This document shows positions 37,061 through 45,334 of a DNA stretch of 64,000 bases, in pieces (position 1 is the first letter of the stretch; each line of letters starts with the position of its first letter). The position numbers and the translations under genes were made by a program. This DNA comes from Cellulomonas sp. Y8. GTDB taxonomy: Bacteria; Actinomycetota; Actinomycetes; Actinomycetales; Cellulomonadaceae. The DNA lies in the NCBI RefSeq assembly GCF_008033115.1, contig NZ_CP041203.1, positions 434,001-498,000 of the forward strand, given 5' to 3'. The notes below the pieces were generated by a model. That model saw only the letters and a list, made by a program, of their open reading frames with translations. It searched no databases and was not told the DNA's origin.

Positions 37061-39295
37061 TCAGGCGTCGGCCGGCTCAGCGGCGGCGGACTCGTCCGAG
37101 CCCGCCTCCTCGCCCTCGACCACGGCGTGCAGCGACAGCTTGCCGCGCGGGTCGATCTCGCCGATCTCGACCTGGACCTTCTGGCCCACGCCGAGGACGT
37201 CCTCGACCTTCTCGACCCGCTTGCCGCCGACGAGGCGACGGATCTGCGAGATGTGCAGCAGACCGTCCTTGCCCGGCGAGAGCGAGATGAACGCGCCGAA
37301 GGTGGTCGTCTTGACGACCGTGCCGACGAAGCGCTCGCCGATCTCCGGCATGTGCGGGTTGGCGATCGCGTTGATCGCCGCCCGCGCGGCCTCCGCCGAC
37401 GGACCGTCGGTGGCGCCGATGTAGACCGTGCCGTCGTCCTCGATCGAGATGTCGGCGCCGGTCTCCTCCTGGATCTGGTTGATCATCTTGCCCTTCGGGC
37501 CGATGACCTCGCCGATCTTGTCGACCGGCACCTTCACCGTGATGACGCGCGGCGCGTTGGGCGACATCTCGTCCGGGACGTCGATCGCCTCGTTCAGGAC
37601 GTCGAGGATCGCGAGGCGCGCCTCCTTCGCCTGGGTCAGCGCGTCGGCCAGCACGGAGGCGGGGATGCCGTCGAGCTTGGTGTCGAGCTGGATGGCCGTG
37701 ACGAACTCGCGGGTGCCGGCGACCTTGAAGTCCATGTCGCCGAACGCGTCCTCGGCGCCCAGGATGTCGGTCAGCGCGGCGTACCGGGTCTCGCCGTCGA
37801 CCGTGTCGGACACGAGGCCCATGGCGATGCCGGCGACGGGCGCGCGCAGCGGCACACCCGCGTTCAGCAGCGACAGGGTCGACGCGCAGACGGAGCCCAT
37901 CGAGGTCGAGCCGTTGGAGCCGAGGGCCTCGGACACCTGGCGGATCGCGTAGGGGAACTCCTCGCGGCTCGGCAGCACCGGCATGAGCGCGCGCTCGGCG
38001 AGGGCGCCGTGGCCGATCTCGCGCCGCTTCGGCGAGCCCACGCGGCCGGTCTCACCGGTCGAGTAGGGCGGGAAGTTGTAGTTGTGCATGTAGCGCTTGC
38101 GCGTCTCGGGCGACAGCGTGTCGAGCTGCTGCTCCATGCGGAGCATGTTCAGCGTGGTGACACCCATGATCTGGGTCTCGCCGCGCTCGAACAGCGCCGA
38201 GCCGTGCACGCGGGGCAGGACCTCGACCTCGGCGGACAGCGTGCGGATGTCCCGCAGGCCGCGGCCGTCGATGCGGAAGCCGTCGGTCAGGATGCGCTGG
38301 CGGATGACCTTCTTGGTCACCGAGCGCACCGCGGCGGACAGCTCCTTCTCGCGGCCCTCGAACGAGCCGGCGAGCTGGTCCAGGACCTCGGCCTTGATCT
38401 CGTCCAGGCGGCCCTCGCGGGTCTGCTTGTCCGCGATCTGCATGGCCTCGAGGATCTTCGCCTCGGCGGCGCCCTCGACGGCCGCGTACGCGTCCGGCTG
38501 GTAGTCCGGGAACGTCGGGAAGTCGCGGGTCTCCTTGGCCGACTGCGCGGCGAGCTGCTGCTGCGCCTCGACCAGGGCCTTGATGAACGGCTTGGACGCC
38601 TCGAGGCCCTCGGCCACGACGGCCTCGGTCGGGGCGACGCCGCCCTCGTCCTTGATGAGGTTCCAGGACTTCTCCGGGGCCTCGGCCTCGATCATCGCGA
38701 TCGCGACGTCGCCGCCCTCGACCACGCGGCCGGCGACGACGATCTCGAACGTCGCGCGCTCGCGCTCGGTGTACCGCGGGAACGCGACCCACTGGCCGTC
38801 GATCAGCGCGATGCGCACCGCACCGACCGGGCCGGAGAACGGCAGGCCGGAGATCTGGGTGGAGATGGACGCGGCGTTGATCGCCAGCACGTCGTACGCG
38901 TCGTCCGGGTGGATCGCCAGCACGGTGACGACGACCTGGACCTCGTTGCGCAGGCCCTTGACGAACAGGGGGCGCAGCGGGCGGTCGATGAGGCGGCAGG
39001 CCAGGATCGCGTCGGTCGACGGGCGGCCCTCGCGGCGGAAGAACGAGCCGGGGATCTTGCCCGCGGCGTACTGCCGCTCCTCGACGTCCACCGTCAGCGG
39101 GAAGAAGTCGAACTGGTCCTTGGGGTGCTTGCCGGCCGTCGTGGCGGACAGCAGGGCCGTCTCGCCGTCGAGGTAGGCCATCGCGGAGCCGGCGGCCTGC
39201 TTGGCCAGGCGGCCCGTCTCGAAGCGGACGGTGCGGGTGCCGAAGCGACCGTTGTCGATCACGGCCTCGGCGAACTGGATCTCGGGACCCTCCAC
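37061..39295 (-). CDS. pnp: Polyribonucleotide nucleotidyltransferase (PNPase)
   Basis: Phosphorolytic 3'-5' exoribonuclease. The 744-aa protein has two RNase PH cores (first: [35 protein letters not shown]; second: [48 protein letters not shown]), then KH ([20 protein letters not shown]) and S1 ([28 protein letters not shown]). The GTG start at 39295 is fixed by AAAGGAGGG six bases upstream. It lies between rpsO and the M16 gene. Confidence 0.98.
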   Translation of the reverse strand: MEGPEIQFAEAVIDNGRFGTRTVRFETGRLAKQAAGSAMAYLDGETALLSATTAGKHPKDQFDFFPLTVDVEERQYAAGKIPGSFFRREGRPSTDAILACRLIDRPLRPLFVKGLRNEVQVVVTVLAIHPDDAYDVLAINAASISTQISGLPFSGPVGAVRIALIDGQWVAFPRYTERERATFEIVVAGRVVEGGDVAIAMIEAEAPEKSWNLIKDEGGVAPTEAVVAEGLEASKPFIKALVEAQQQLAAQSAKETRDFPTFPDYQPDAYAAVEGAAEAKILEAMQIADKQTREGRLDEIKAEVLDQLAGSFEGREKELSAAVRSVTKKVIRQRILTDGFRIDGRGLRDIRTLSAEVEVLPRVHGSALFERGETQIMGVTTLNMLRMEQQLDTLSPETRKRYMHNYNFPPYSTGETGRVGSPKRREIGHGALAERALMPVLPSREEFPYAIRQVSEALGSNGSTSMGSVCASTLSLLNAGVPLRAPVAGIAMGLVSDTVDGETRYAALTDILGAEDAFGDMDFKVAGTREFVTAIQLDTKLDGIPASVLADALTQAKEARLAILDVLNEAIDVPDEMSPNAPRVITVKVPVDKIGEVIGPKGKMINQIQEETGADISIEDDGTVYIGATDGPSAEAARAAINAIANPHMPEIGERFVGTVVKTTTFGAFISLSPGKDGLLHISQIRRLVGGKRVEKVEDVLGVGQKVQVEIGEIDPRGKLSLHAVVEGEEAGSDESAAAEPADA

Positions 39296-39439
39296 GGGTG
39301 CCCTCCTTTGTCTCGAAGGCGCCGGACCGGTCACGGCGGTCTTCGATCGAGGCACCCGGACACGCAGGTTCCGGGAACCACTACCGAGGACCGGACGCGT
39401 CGACCGGCGCGGAGTGAGAGTGGTGCGGTGGTGGTGCTG

Positions 39440-39503
39440 GCGTCGGGTCCCGGACACCGGGGCCCGACGCAGGACCAGCCCGGACCCCCGCGGGGGTCCG
39501 GGC
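39440..39503 (-). promoter_or_regulatory. Tandem hairpins in the rpsO-pnp gap
   Basis: Two strong stems in the 219-bp gap. Nearest rpsO: GCCCGGACCCCC / GGGGGTCCGGGC (39478-39503, 12 bp perfect, 2-nt loop). Next: GCGTCGGGTCCCGG / CCGGGGCCCGACGC (39440-39470, 14 bp with one wobble). They begin 11 bp after the rpsO stop, so they may attenuate transcription into pnp or form a processing site for autoregulation, as known for rpsO-pnp in E. coli. The rest of the gap carries no gene. Confidence 0.65.
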
Positions 39504-39514
39504 CGGTCACGCGG

Positions 39515-39784
39515 TCATCGGCGCAGGCCGAGCCGCTGGATCAGGCTGCGGTAGCGGTCGATGTCGACCTTCTGCAGGTAGCCCTGGAGGCGGCGACGCT
39601 GGCCGACCAGCAGCAGCAGCCCGCGGCGGCTGTGGTGGTCGTGCTTGTGCGTCTTGAGGTGCTCGTTGAGGTCGTTGATGCGCTGCGTGAGCATCGCGAT
39701 CTGGACCTCCGGCGAGCCGGTGTCACCCTCGTGGGTGGCGTACTCGGCCATGATGGACTTCTTGGTGGCGCTGTCGAGGGGCAC
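39515..39784 (-). CDS. rpsO: 30S ribosomal protein S15
   Basis: Primary 16S rRNA-binding protein of 89 aa: [65 protein letters not shown]. The GTG start at 39784 has CCAGGAGAG just upstream. Stop at 39515. The downstream hairpins separate it from pnp. Confidence 0.98.
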   Translation of the reverse strand: MPLDSATKKSIMAEYATHEGDTGSPEVQIAMLTQRINDLNEHLKTHKHDHHSRRGLLLLVGQRRRLQGYLQKVDIDRYRSLIQRLGLRR

Positions 39785-39891
39785 GACTCTCCTGGATTGT
39801 CTCGTTGCGCGGTGCTCCGGGGCAGGTCCACCCGGGCGCTCTCGGTCCGCGGCCGTTCTGACGGCTGTGCGAGTCTACCAGGCCCGGGTCG

Positions 39892-40893
39892 TCAGCCCGC
39901 GGCGCCCGCGAGCACGTCGCGGACCCCGGCGACGTCCTGGTGCATGCGAGTGATCAGCTCGTCCACCGAGTCGAACCGCAGGGTCGGGCGCAGCCGCTCG
40001 ACGAACTCCAGCACGACCTCCTCGCCGTACAGGTCGAGGTCGGTCCGGTCGAGCACGTAGGCCTCGACCCGGCGCTGCAGCCCGGCGAAGGTCGGGTTGG
40101 TGCCGACCGACACCGCGGCGGGCAGCACCGCGTCCGGCGACCCGGCGGGCGCGGCGGGGCGGCGCAGCCAGCCGGCGTACACGCCGTCGGCCGGGACCAT
40201 GCCGGTCGCGTCCTGGGACAGGTTGGCAGTCGGGAACCCGAGGTCGCGGCCGCGCTTGTCGCCGTGCACCACGGTGCCACGCATCCGGTGCGGGCGGCCG
40301 AGCACGCGGGCGGCCTGGCGGACGTCGCCGGCGACCAGCAGCTCGCGGACCCAGGTCGAGGACCACCGGCGGCGCAGGGGGTCGGCGAGGGCGGCGGCGG
40401 GGTCGTCGTCGGCCGGGTCGGGCGCGACGTCCTCGATCACCTCGACCGCGAACCCGAACCGCTCCCCCAGCTCGACCATCGTCGCCAGGTCGCCGGCGTT
40501 GCCGCGCCCGAACCGCACGTCCCGGCCGACGACCACGGTGCGCGCGTGCAGCCCGTCCACGAGGTGCCGGCGGACGAACTCCTCGGCGGTCTGCTGCGCG
40601 AAGTCCAGGGTGTACGTCAGCAGCAGCACCGCGTCGAGGCCGGTCTGCTCCAGGAGCTCGAGCCGGTCGGCGTCGCCGGTGAGCAGCGGCGGGGCGCTGT
40701 CGGGGCGGTGCACCTGCTGCGGGTGCGGCGTGAACGTCACGGCGACCGAGCGGGCGCCCACCGCGCGGGCGTCGGCGACCATCCGGGTCAGCACGCCGAC
40801 GTGGCCGCGGTGCACCCCGTCGAAGTTGCCGACCGTCACCACCGACGGCCCGAAGTCCGCGGGGACCTGCGCGAGGTCCGTCCAGCGCTGCAC
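39892..40893 (-). CDS. ribF: Bifunctional riboflavin kinase/FAD synthetase
   Basis: Makes FMN then FAD. The 333-aa protein has an N-terminal adenylyltransferase domain with VTVGNFDGVHRGH (nucleotidyltransferase HxGH-like) and VVVGRDVRFGRGNAGD. The C-terminal kinase domain has GTVVHGDKRGRDLGFPTANL and AVSVGTNPTF. The GTG at 40893 follows GGGAGAGCTG; longer in-frame starts lack family similarity. It precedes rpsO by 107 bp. It is no longer adjacent to truB, because a DUF1905 gene lies between on the other strand. Confidence 0.95.
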   Translation of the reverse strand: MQRWTDLAQVPADFGPSVVTVGNFDGVHRGHVGVLTRMVADARAVGARSVAVTFTPHPQQVHRPDSAPPLLTGDADRLELLEQTGLDAVLLLTYTLDFAQQTAEEFVRRHLVDGLHARTVVVGRDVRFGRGNAGDLATMVELGERFGFAVEVIEDVAPDPADDDPAAALADPLRRRWSSTWVRELLVAGDVRQAARVLGRPHRMRGTVVHGDKRGRDLGFPTANLSQDATGMVPADGVYAGWLRRPAAPAGSPDAVLPAAVSVGTNPTFAGLQRRVEAYVLDRTDLDLYGEEVVLEFVERLRPTLRFDSVDELITRMHQDVAGVRDVLAGAAG

Positions 40894-41048
40894 CAGCTCT
40901 CCCGTCGGTCGGCGCCTCGCGGCGCGCCCCGCGCCGGCGGGGTCGCGGCGCGGGGACAAGCCTGCCACGGCGCGCGGGGTGCCTCGCGCGCGGCGGCGCT
41001 ACGCTCGGCCCGCGGCCGCGCCGCGGCCCACGACCCCGGAGGTCCCGC

Positions 41049-41489
41049 ATGGTCACCCTGCGCACCACGCTCGTCGCCACCGGGGGCACGACCACCGGCA
41101 TCGCAGTACCCGAGGACGTCGTCGCCGGGCTCGGCCGCGGGAAGCGGGTGCCCGTGGTCGTCACGATCAACGGGCACGCCTACCGCGGGTCGATCGCCCC
41201 GTACTCGGGCGGGTACTGGGTGGGCGTCTCGGCGGCGAACCGGGCCGCCGCGGGCATCGAGGCCGGCGAACCCGTCGAGGTCGACCTCGCGGTGGACGAC
41301 GCACCCCGCACCGTCGAGGTCCCGGCGGACCTGGCGGCCGCGCTCGCCGCGGGCGGGCCCGCGCTGGCCGAGGCGTGGGCGGCCCTGTCGTACTCGAAGC
41401 AGCGCGCGCACGTGCTGGCGGTCGAGGGCGCGAGGACCGACGCGACCCGGGAGCGCCGGGTCGCGTCGGTGGTCGCCGCGCTGGGCTGA
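41049..41489 (+). CDS. DUF1905/YdeI-OmpD-associated domain protein
   Basis: A 146-aa protein: TLVATGGTTTGIAVPEDVVAGLG, then KRVPVVVTINGHAYRGSIAPYSGGYWVGVSAANRAAAGI (DUF1905), then a short YdeI-like helix tail (LAEAWAALSYSKQRAHVLAVEGARTDATRERRVASVVAAL). The function is not established; YdeI members were linked to peptide or bacteriocin tolerance. It is monocistronic, divergent from ribF and convergent with truB, only 5 bp between stops. Confidence 0.8.
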   Translation: MVTLRTTLVATGGTTTGIAVPEDVVAGLGRGKRVPVVVTINGHAYRGSIAPYSGGYWVGVSAANRAAAGIEAGEPVEVDLAVDDAPRTVEVPADLAAALAAGGPALAEAWAALSYSKQRAHVLAVEGARTDATRERRVASVVAALG

Positions 41490-41494
41490 GCCCG

Positions 41495-42460
41495 TCAGGT
41501 GGCGGCGGCGAAGACCAGGGCCGGCCGGGCGTGCGGGCCGCGGTCCTCCAGGAGCGCCGCGAGGGCGCCCTCCGGCGTCAGCGCGGCGACCGTCACGCCC
41601 GCGCCGGTACCCGTCGCCGGGATCCGCTGGCCGTAGGACAGCGCCCGGGCCTCGGCCTCGGTCAGCTCCCGCACCGGGAACGTCGCCCGGGCGGCGTCCG
41701 CCAGCGGCAGGGTGTCGAGCGGCACGTCGGCCGGCCACGCCTCCAGCTCGTCGAGCGACCGGGCGCCGTCGATGCCGTAGCCGCCGACCCGGGTGCGCCG
41801 CAGCGCGGTCAGGTGCCCGCCGACGCCGAGCCCCCGGCCCAGGTCCCGCGCCAGCGCGCGGATGTACGTGCCCGACGAGCAGACCACGGTGACGTCGACG
41901 TCGAGCGCGGCGACGCCCGACCCGTCCGCGTCCGGCACCTGCCGCACCTCGTGCACGTCGAACCGGGAGATCGTCACCGGCCGCGCGGCCAGCTCGACGT
42001 CCTCCCCCGCCCGGACCCGCGCGTAGGCGCGCTGCCCGTCGACCTTGATCGCGCTGACCGCGCTGGGCACCTGCTGGATCGGGCCCGTCAGCGCCGCCAC
42101 CCCCGCGTCCAGCGCGGGCCGGGTCACCCCGGCGGCGTCGGCGCGCGCGACGAGCTCGCCCTCCGCGTCGTCGGTCGTGGTGGTCACGCCGAGCCGGATC
42201 GTCGCCGTGTACTCCTTGTCCGCGCCGACGACGTAGGTGAGCAGGCGGGTCGCCCGGCCGACGCCCAGCACGAGCACGCCGGTCGCCATCGGGTCCAGGG
42301 TGCCGGCGTGGCCGACCTTGCGGGTGCCCGCGAGGCCGCGCGCCTTCGCGACGACGTCGTGGCTGGTCCAGCCCTGCGGCTTGTCGACGACGAGCAGGCC
42401 GTCGGGCGCCGTGGGGCGGCGGGGGCGGTCGGGGCGGCGCTGGTCGCGCGCGGGGCTCAC
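41495..42460 (-). CDS. truB: tRNA pseudouridine(55) synthase
   Basis: Forms the universal U55 pseudouridine in tRNA. The 321-aa protein has GLLVVDKPQGWTSHDVV and the catalytic motif VGHAGTLDPMATGVLVLGVG, with Asp in the GTLDP motif. Further family marks are KEYTATIRLGVTT, QVPSAVSAIKVDGQRAY and SSGTYIRALARDLGRGL. The GTG start at 42460 overlaps the stop of the upstream tetR gene by 4 bp (GTGA), an unusual coupling. Confidence 0.96.
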   Translation of the reverse strand: MSPARDQRRPDRPRRPTAPDGLLVVDKPQGWTSHDVVAKARGLAGTRKVGHAGTLDPMATGVLVLGVGRATRLLTYVVGADKEYTATIRLGVTTTTDDAEGELVARADAAGVTRPALDAGVAALTGPIQQVPSAVSAIKVDGQRAYARVRAGEDVELAARPVTISRFDVHEVRQVPDADGSGVAALDVDVTVVCSSGTYIRALARDLGRGLGVGGHLTALRRTRVGGYGIDGARSLDELEAWPADVPLDTLPLADAARATFPVRELTEAEARALSYGQRIPATGTGAGVTVAALTPEGALAALLEDRGPHARPALVFAAAT

Positions 42461-43098
42461 GCGGTCGCCCCGGCGCGGTCGCCCGCCGCGGCGGCGGTCC
42501 CCGCGGCCACGACCTCGGGCGCGAAGCACCGCAGCAGCGCGTCGAAGCCGGCGTCCTGCCCGGCGTGCGCGAAGCCGTCCGAGCTGAGCAGCACGTTGAT
42601 CAGCATGCCGTCGGCCACGAACCTCCGGGCGGTCTCGTCGCCGTCGGCGTCGTCCGGCTCGACCCGCTGCCGAAACAGCCGGAACACCTCGCCGAGCGTG
42701 TGCCGGGCGAGCGCGGTCACCTCCGGGTCCTCCGCGGTGAAGCCGTGCATGAGGACGCGCAGCAGGTCGCGGTCGGCCATGAGCTCGACGTACGCGCGCC
42801 CCGTGCGCTCCACCGCACCCGGACCGGGCTCGACCGCGGCCATCGCGGCCAGCACCCGCTCGGTGGTGTGGCGGTAGGCCTCCAGGAACAGGCGCTGCTT
42901 CGACCCGAACAGCCGCACGACGTAGGGCTGCGACACCCCCGCGGCGCGCGCGACCTGGTCCGTCGTCGTCCCGGCGTAGCCCCCCTCGGCGAACACCTCG
43001 ATCGCGGCGGCGAGGATCTGCTCGCGCCGCTGGTCCCCCGACATCCGGGGGGCGCGCGGGGCGGGCCGGGCGGCGTGCTCGAAGTCCATGGTTGACAT
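42457..43098 (-). CDS. TetR-family transcriptional repressor of the adjacent efflux pump
   Basis: 213-aa regulator. HTH region: RREQILAAAIEVFAEGGYAG, TTTDQVARAAGVSQPYVVRLFGSKQRLFLEAYRH. The C-terminal ligand domain is variable. It is divergent from an MFS exporter across 65 bp that hold two operator-like sites (43099-43152), so it most likely represses both genes. The ATG at 43098 directly abuts the first site without a ribosome binding site, suggesting a leaderless mRNA; an ATG at 43089 is a possible alternative. Its stop overlaps the truB start, so truB may be transcribed from this regulated promoter. Confidence 0.88.
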   Translation of the reverse strand: MSTMDFEHAARPAPRAPRMSGDQRREQILAAAIEVFAEGGYAGTTTDQVARAAGVSQPYVVRLFGSKQRLFLEAYRHTTERVLAAMAAVEPGPGAVERTGRAYVELMADRDLLRVLMHGFTAEDPEVTALARHTLGEVFRLFRQRVEPDDADGDETARRFVADGMLINVLLSSDGFAHAGQDAGFDALLRCFAPEVVAAGTAAAAGDRAGATA

Positions 43099-43152
43099 GT
43101 TATCAGTCGATTACTAACGTCCCTTGGGTCCAAGTAATCAGCCGATGCTTAC
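43099..43152. promoter_or_regulatory. Two operator-like sites between tetR and the MFS gene
   Basis: Site 1 is GTTATCAGTCGATTACTAAC (43099-43118) and site 2 is GTAATCAGCCGATGCTTAC (43134-43152). Each is an imperfect inverted repeat with GTTA/TAAC or GTAA/TTAC ends, and they share T-N-ATCAG-N-CGAT as a direct repeat. They are AT-rich islands in a very GC-rich genome and flank the likely promoters, as TetR operators do. Confidence 0.72.
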
Positions 43153-43163
43153 AGGAGCCTCCG

Positions 43164-44666
43164 ATGTCGACGCAGACCCGCACCACCGCCCCGGGTGCCG
43201 GCGCCGCCGGCGCCCCGGCCGACCCGCCGTCGGCCGCCGCGGCCGGCTCCCCCGTCGCCGGAGCCCCCGCGCCCGGCCCCGTCCGCGCCGCGACCCGCGC
43301 CGTCCCGGTCGCCGTCGCCCTGCTGGCCGCCTCGCTCCCCATGTTCATGGCGACGCTCGACAACCTCGTCGTCACCAGCGCGCTGCCCGTCCTGCAGGCC
43401 GAGCTCGGCGCCACGCTCACCGACCTGCAGTGGGTGGTGAACGCGTACACGCTGGCGTTCGCGACCCTGATGATCGCCGCCGCGACGCTCGGCGACCGTT
43501 GGGGACGCCGTCGCACGTTCCTCGGCGGGATCGCCGTGTTCACCCTCGGCTCGATCGCCGCGGCCCTCGCGGGCTCCCCCGACGCGCTGATCGCCGCCCG
43601 CGCACTCCAGGGCGTCGGGGCCGCGGCCGTCATGCCGCTGTCGCTCACCCTGCTCGCCGCTGCCGTCCCGGCCTCGCGTCGCGCCATGGCGATCGGCGTC
43701 TGGGGCGGGGTCTCCGGCCTCGGCGTCGCGCTCGGCCCCGTCGTCGGCGGCGCCGTGGTCGAGGGCATCTCCTGGGAGGCGATGTTCTGGATCAACGTGC
43801 CGGTCGCCCTCGTCGCGGTGCCGCTGGTGCTGCGCGCGCTGCCCGAGGGCCGCGGGCGGGCGCAGCGGCTCGACCTGCTCGGCCTCGTGCTGGCCGCCGC
43901 GGGCGTCCTCGGCATCGTCTGGGGCGTCGTGCACGGCAACGAGGACGGGTGGACGTCGGCCGGGGTGCTCGGCCCGATCGTCGGCGGCGTCGTCGCCCTC
44001 GCGCTGTTCCTCCGGCACGAGGCCCGCACCCCGCACGCGCTGGTCCCGCTGCGCCTGTTCCGGTCGAGGAGCTTCTCCGTCGCGAACGTCTCGGGCTTCG
44101 CGTTCTCGCTCGGCGCGTTCGGCGCCGTGTTCCTGCTCGCCCAGTACCTGCAGGTCGTCCAGGGCTACTCGCCCCTGGAGGCGGGCCTGCGGACCCTGCC
44201 GTGGACCGCCGCGCCGATGGTGGTCGCCCCGCTGGCCGGGATGCTGGCACCCCGGGTGGGCGTGCGGGTGCTGCTCACCGGTGGCCTCGTGGCCCAGGCC
44301 GCCGGGCTCGCGTGGCTCGGGTTCGCGGCCTCCGACGGCGGCTACGCCGCGCTGGTCCCGGGCCTGGTGCTGGCCGGCGTCGGCATGGGCCTGACCTTCG
44401 CCCCGAGCGCCACGGCGGTGCTCTCCGGCATGGCACCGGACGACCACGGCACCGCGTCGTCGACGAACTCGACGCTGCGGGAGGTCGGCGTCGCGCTGGG
44501 CGTCGCGGTCCTGACCGCCGTGTTCACCGCCGCGGGCGGCACGATCAGCCCGGACGGGTTCGACGCCGGCCTGCGCCCGGCGGTGCTGACCGGTGCGGCG
44601 GTCATCGCGCTCGCCGCGGTCGCGTCGCTGGCCATGCCGCGCGGCACCGGCCGCGAGGACGCCTGA
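43164..44666 (+). CDS. MFS drug exporter, DHA2 (EmrB/QacA) type
   Basis: 500-aa, probably 14-helix, proton-coupled efflux pump. Motif: LDNLVVTSALPVLQAELGATLTDLQWVVNAYTLAFATLMIAAATLGDRWGRRRTFL (motif A GDRWGRRR). It is followed by WGGVSGLGVALGPVVGGAVVEGISWEAMFWINVPV (motif C) and a long C-terminal half. The ATG at 43164 follows AGGAG by 8 bases. The N-terminal ~45 residues are Ala/Pro-rich and cytosolic. The substrate is unknown. It is regulated by the divergent TetR. Confidence 0.92.
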   Translation: MSTQTRTTAPGAGAAGAPADPPSAAAAGSPVAGAPAPGPVRAATRAVPVAVALLAASLPMFMATLDNLVVTSALPVLQAELGATLTDLQWVVNAYTLAFATLMIAAATLGDRWGRRRTFLGGIAVFTLGSIAAALAGSPDALIAARALQGVGAAAVMPLSLTLLAAAVPASRRAMAIGVWGGVSGLGVALGPVVGGAVVEGISWEAMFWINVPVALVAVPLVLRALPEGRGRAQRLDLLGLVLAAAGVLGIVWGVVHGNEDGWTSAGVLGPIVGGVVALALFLRHEARTPHALVPLRLFRSRSFSVANVSGFAFSLGAFGAVFLLAQYLQVVQGYSPLEAGLRTLPWTAAPMVVAPLAGMLAPRVGVRVLLTGGLVAQAAGLAWLGFAASDGGYAALVPGLVLAGVGMGLTFAPSATAVLSGMAPDDHGTASSTNSTLREVGVALGVAVLTAVFTAAGGTISPDGFDAGLRPAVLTGAAVIALAAVASLAMPRGTGREDA

Positions 44667-44690
44667 CCCGTCAGCCGCCAGCAGCCTGCC

Positions 44691-44756
44691 GAGGTCGTCA
44701 CCACGCCACGAGGTCGTCACTCCTGAGTGACGACCTCGTGGGCTTGTGACGACCTC
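44691..44756. repeat. Nested palindromes in the MFS/rbfA convergent gap (copy C)
   Basis: Inner perfect stem: 44706-44722 with 44725-44741 (17 bp, 2-nt loop). GAGGTCGTCAC occurs at 44691-44701 and 44710-44720, and its reverse complement at 44727-44737 and 44746-44756, so an outer or alternative stem can form. GGGCTTGT (44740-44747) flanks it, the reverse complement of ACAAGCCC beside copies A and B. It may act as a bidirectional terminator. Confidence 0.8.
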
Positions 44757-44777
44757 ACGGCCGCGGGGCGGGGACGC

Positions 44778-45236
44778 TCAGCGCGCGGCGTCCGCCTCGT
44801 CGGCGTCCTCGTCCTCGTCCGCCGGCTTGCGGTACGGGTCCGCCTCGCCGGCGTACTGCGCGCCCGTGGCCAGGGCCGAGACCTCGCGGTCCCGGCGGGC
44901 GGCCTCGAGCAGCGCCGCGTCCAGGTGGGCGGCGGTCTCGGGCACGGCGTCCAGGTGGAACTCCAGCGTCGGGGTGAGCCGGACGCCGGTCTGCTTGCCG
45001 ACCTCGGACCGGATCAGGCCCTTCGCGCTCTCCAGCGCCTGGGCCGTGCCCGTGCGGGCCTCCTCGTCACCCAGCACCGTGTAGAACACGCTCGCGTGCT
45101 GCAGGTCGCCGGTCACGCGCACGTCGGTGACGGTGACGAAGCCGAGCCGCGGGTCCTTGATCCGGGTGTCGAGCATCTGCGCGACGATCTGCTGGATGCG
45201 GTCCGCGAGCTTGCGGGCCCGGGGGTGGTCCACCAT
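44778..45236 (-). CDS. rbfA: Ribosome-binding factor A
   Basis: 30S maturation factor, 152 aa: [50 protein letters not shown], and a conserved [12 protein letters not shown]. The C-terminus is an acidic tail ([16 protein letters not shown]). The ATG at 45236 is preceded by GAGGAGAT. It is the last gene of the rimP-nusA-ylxR-infB-rbfA series here; truB, which usually follows, is displaced by the efflux pair. Confidence 0.96.
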   Translation of the reverse strand: MVDHPRARKLADRIQQIVAQMLDTRIKDPRLGFVTVTDVRVTGDLQHASVFYTVLGDEEARTGTAQALESAKGLIRSEVGKQTGVRLTPTLEFHLDAVPETAAHLDAALLEAARRDREVSALATGAQYAGEADPYRKPADEDEDADEADAAR

Positions 45237-45283
45237 GTCGATCTCCTCTCAGCGCCCGCGTCGGCGGGCGGACGAACGGCCGC

Positions 45284-45320
45284 GGGCCTGCCCCCACGCT
45301 CGACGCGTGGGGGCAGACCC
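45284..45320 (-). terminator. Hairpin between infB and rbfA
   Basis: CTGCCCCCACG / CGTGGGGGCAG, 11 bp with a 7-nt loop, extended by GGG/CCC. It lies in the 98-bp gap inside the operon, so it may be a partial terminator or processing stem rather than a true end. Confidence 0.55.
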
Positions 45321-45334
45321 GCAAGTGGGACCGG

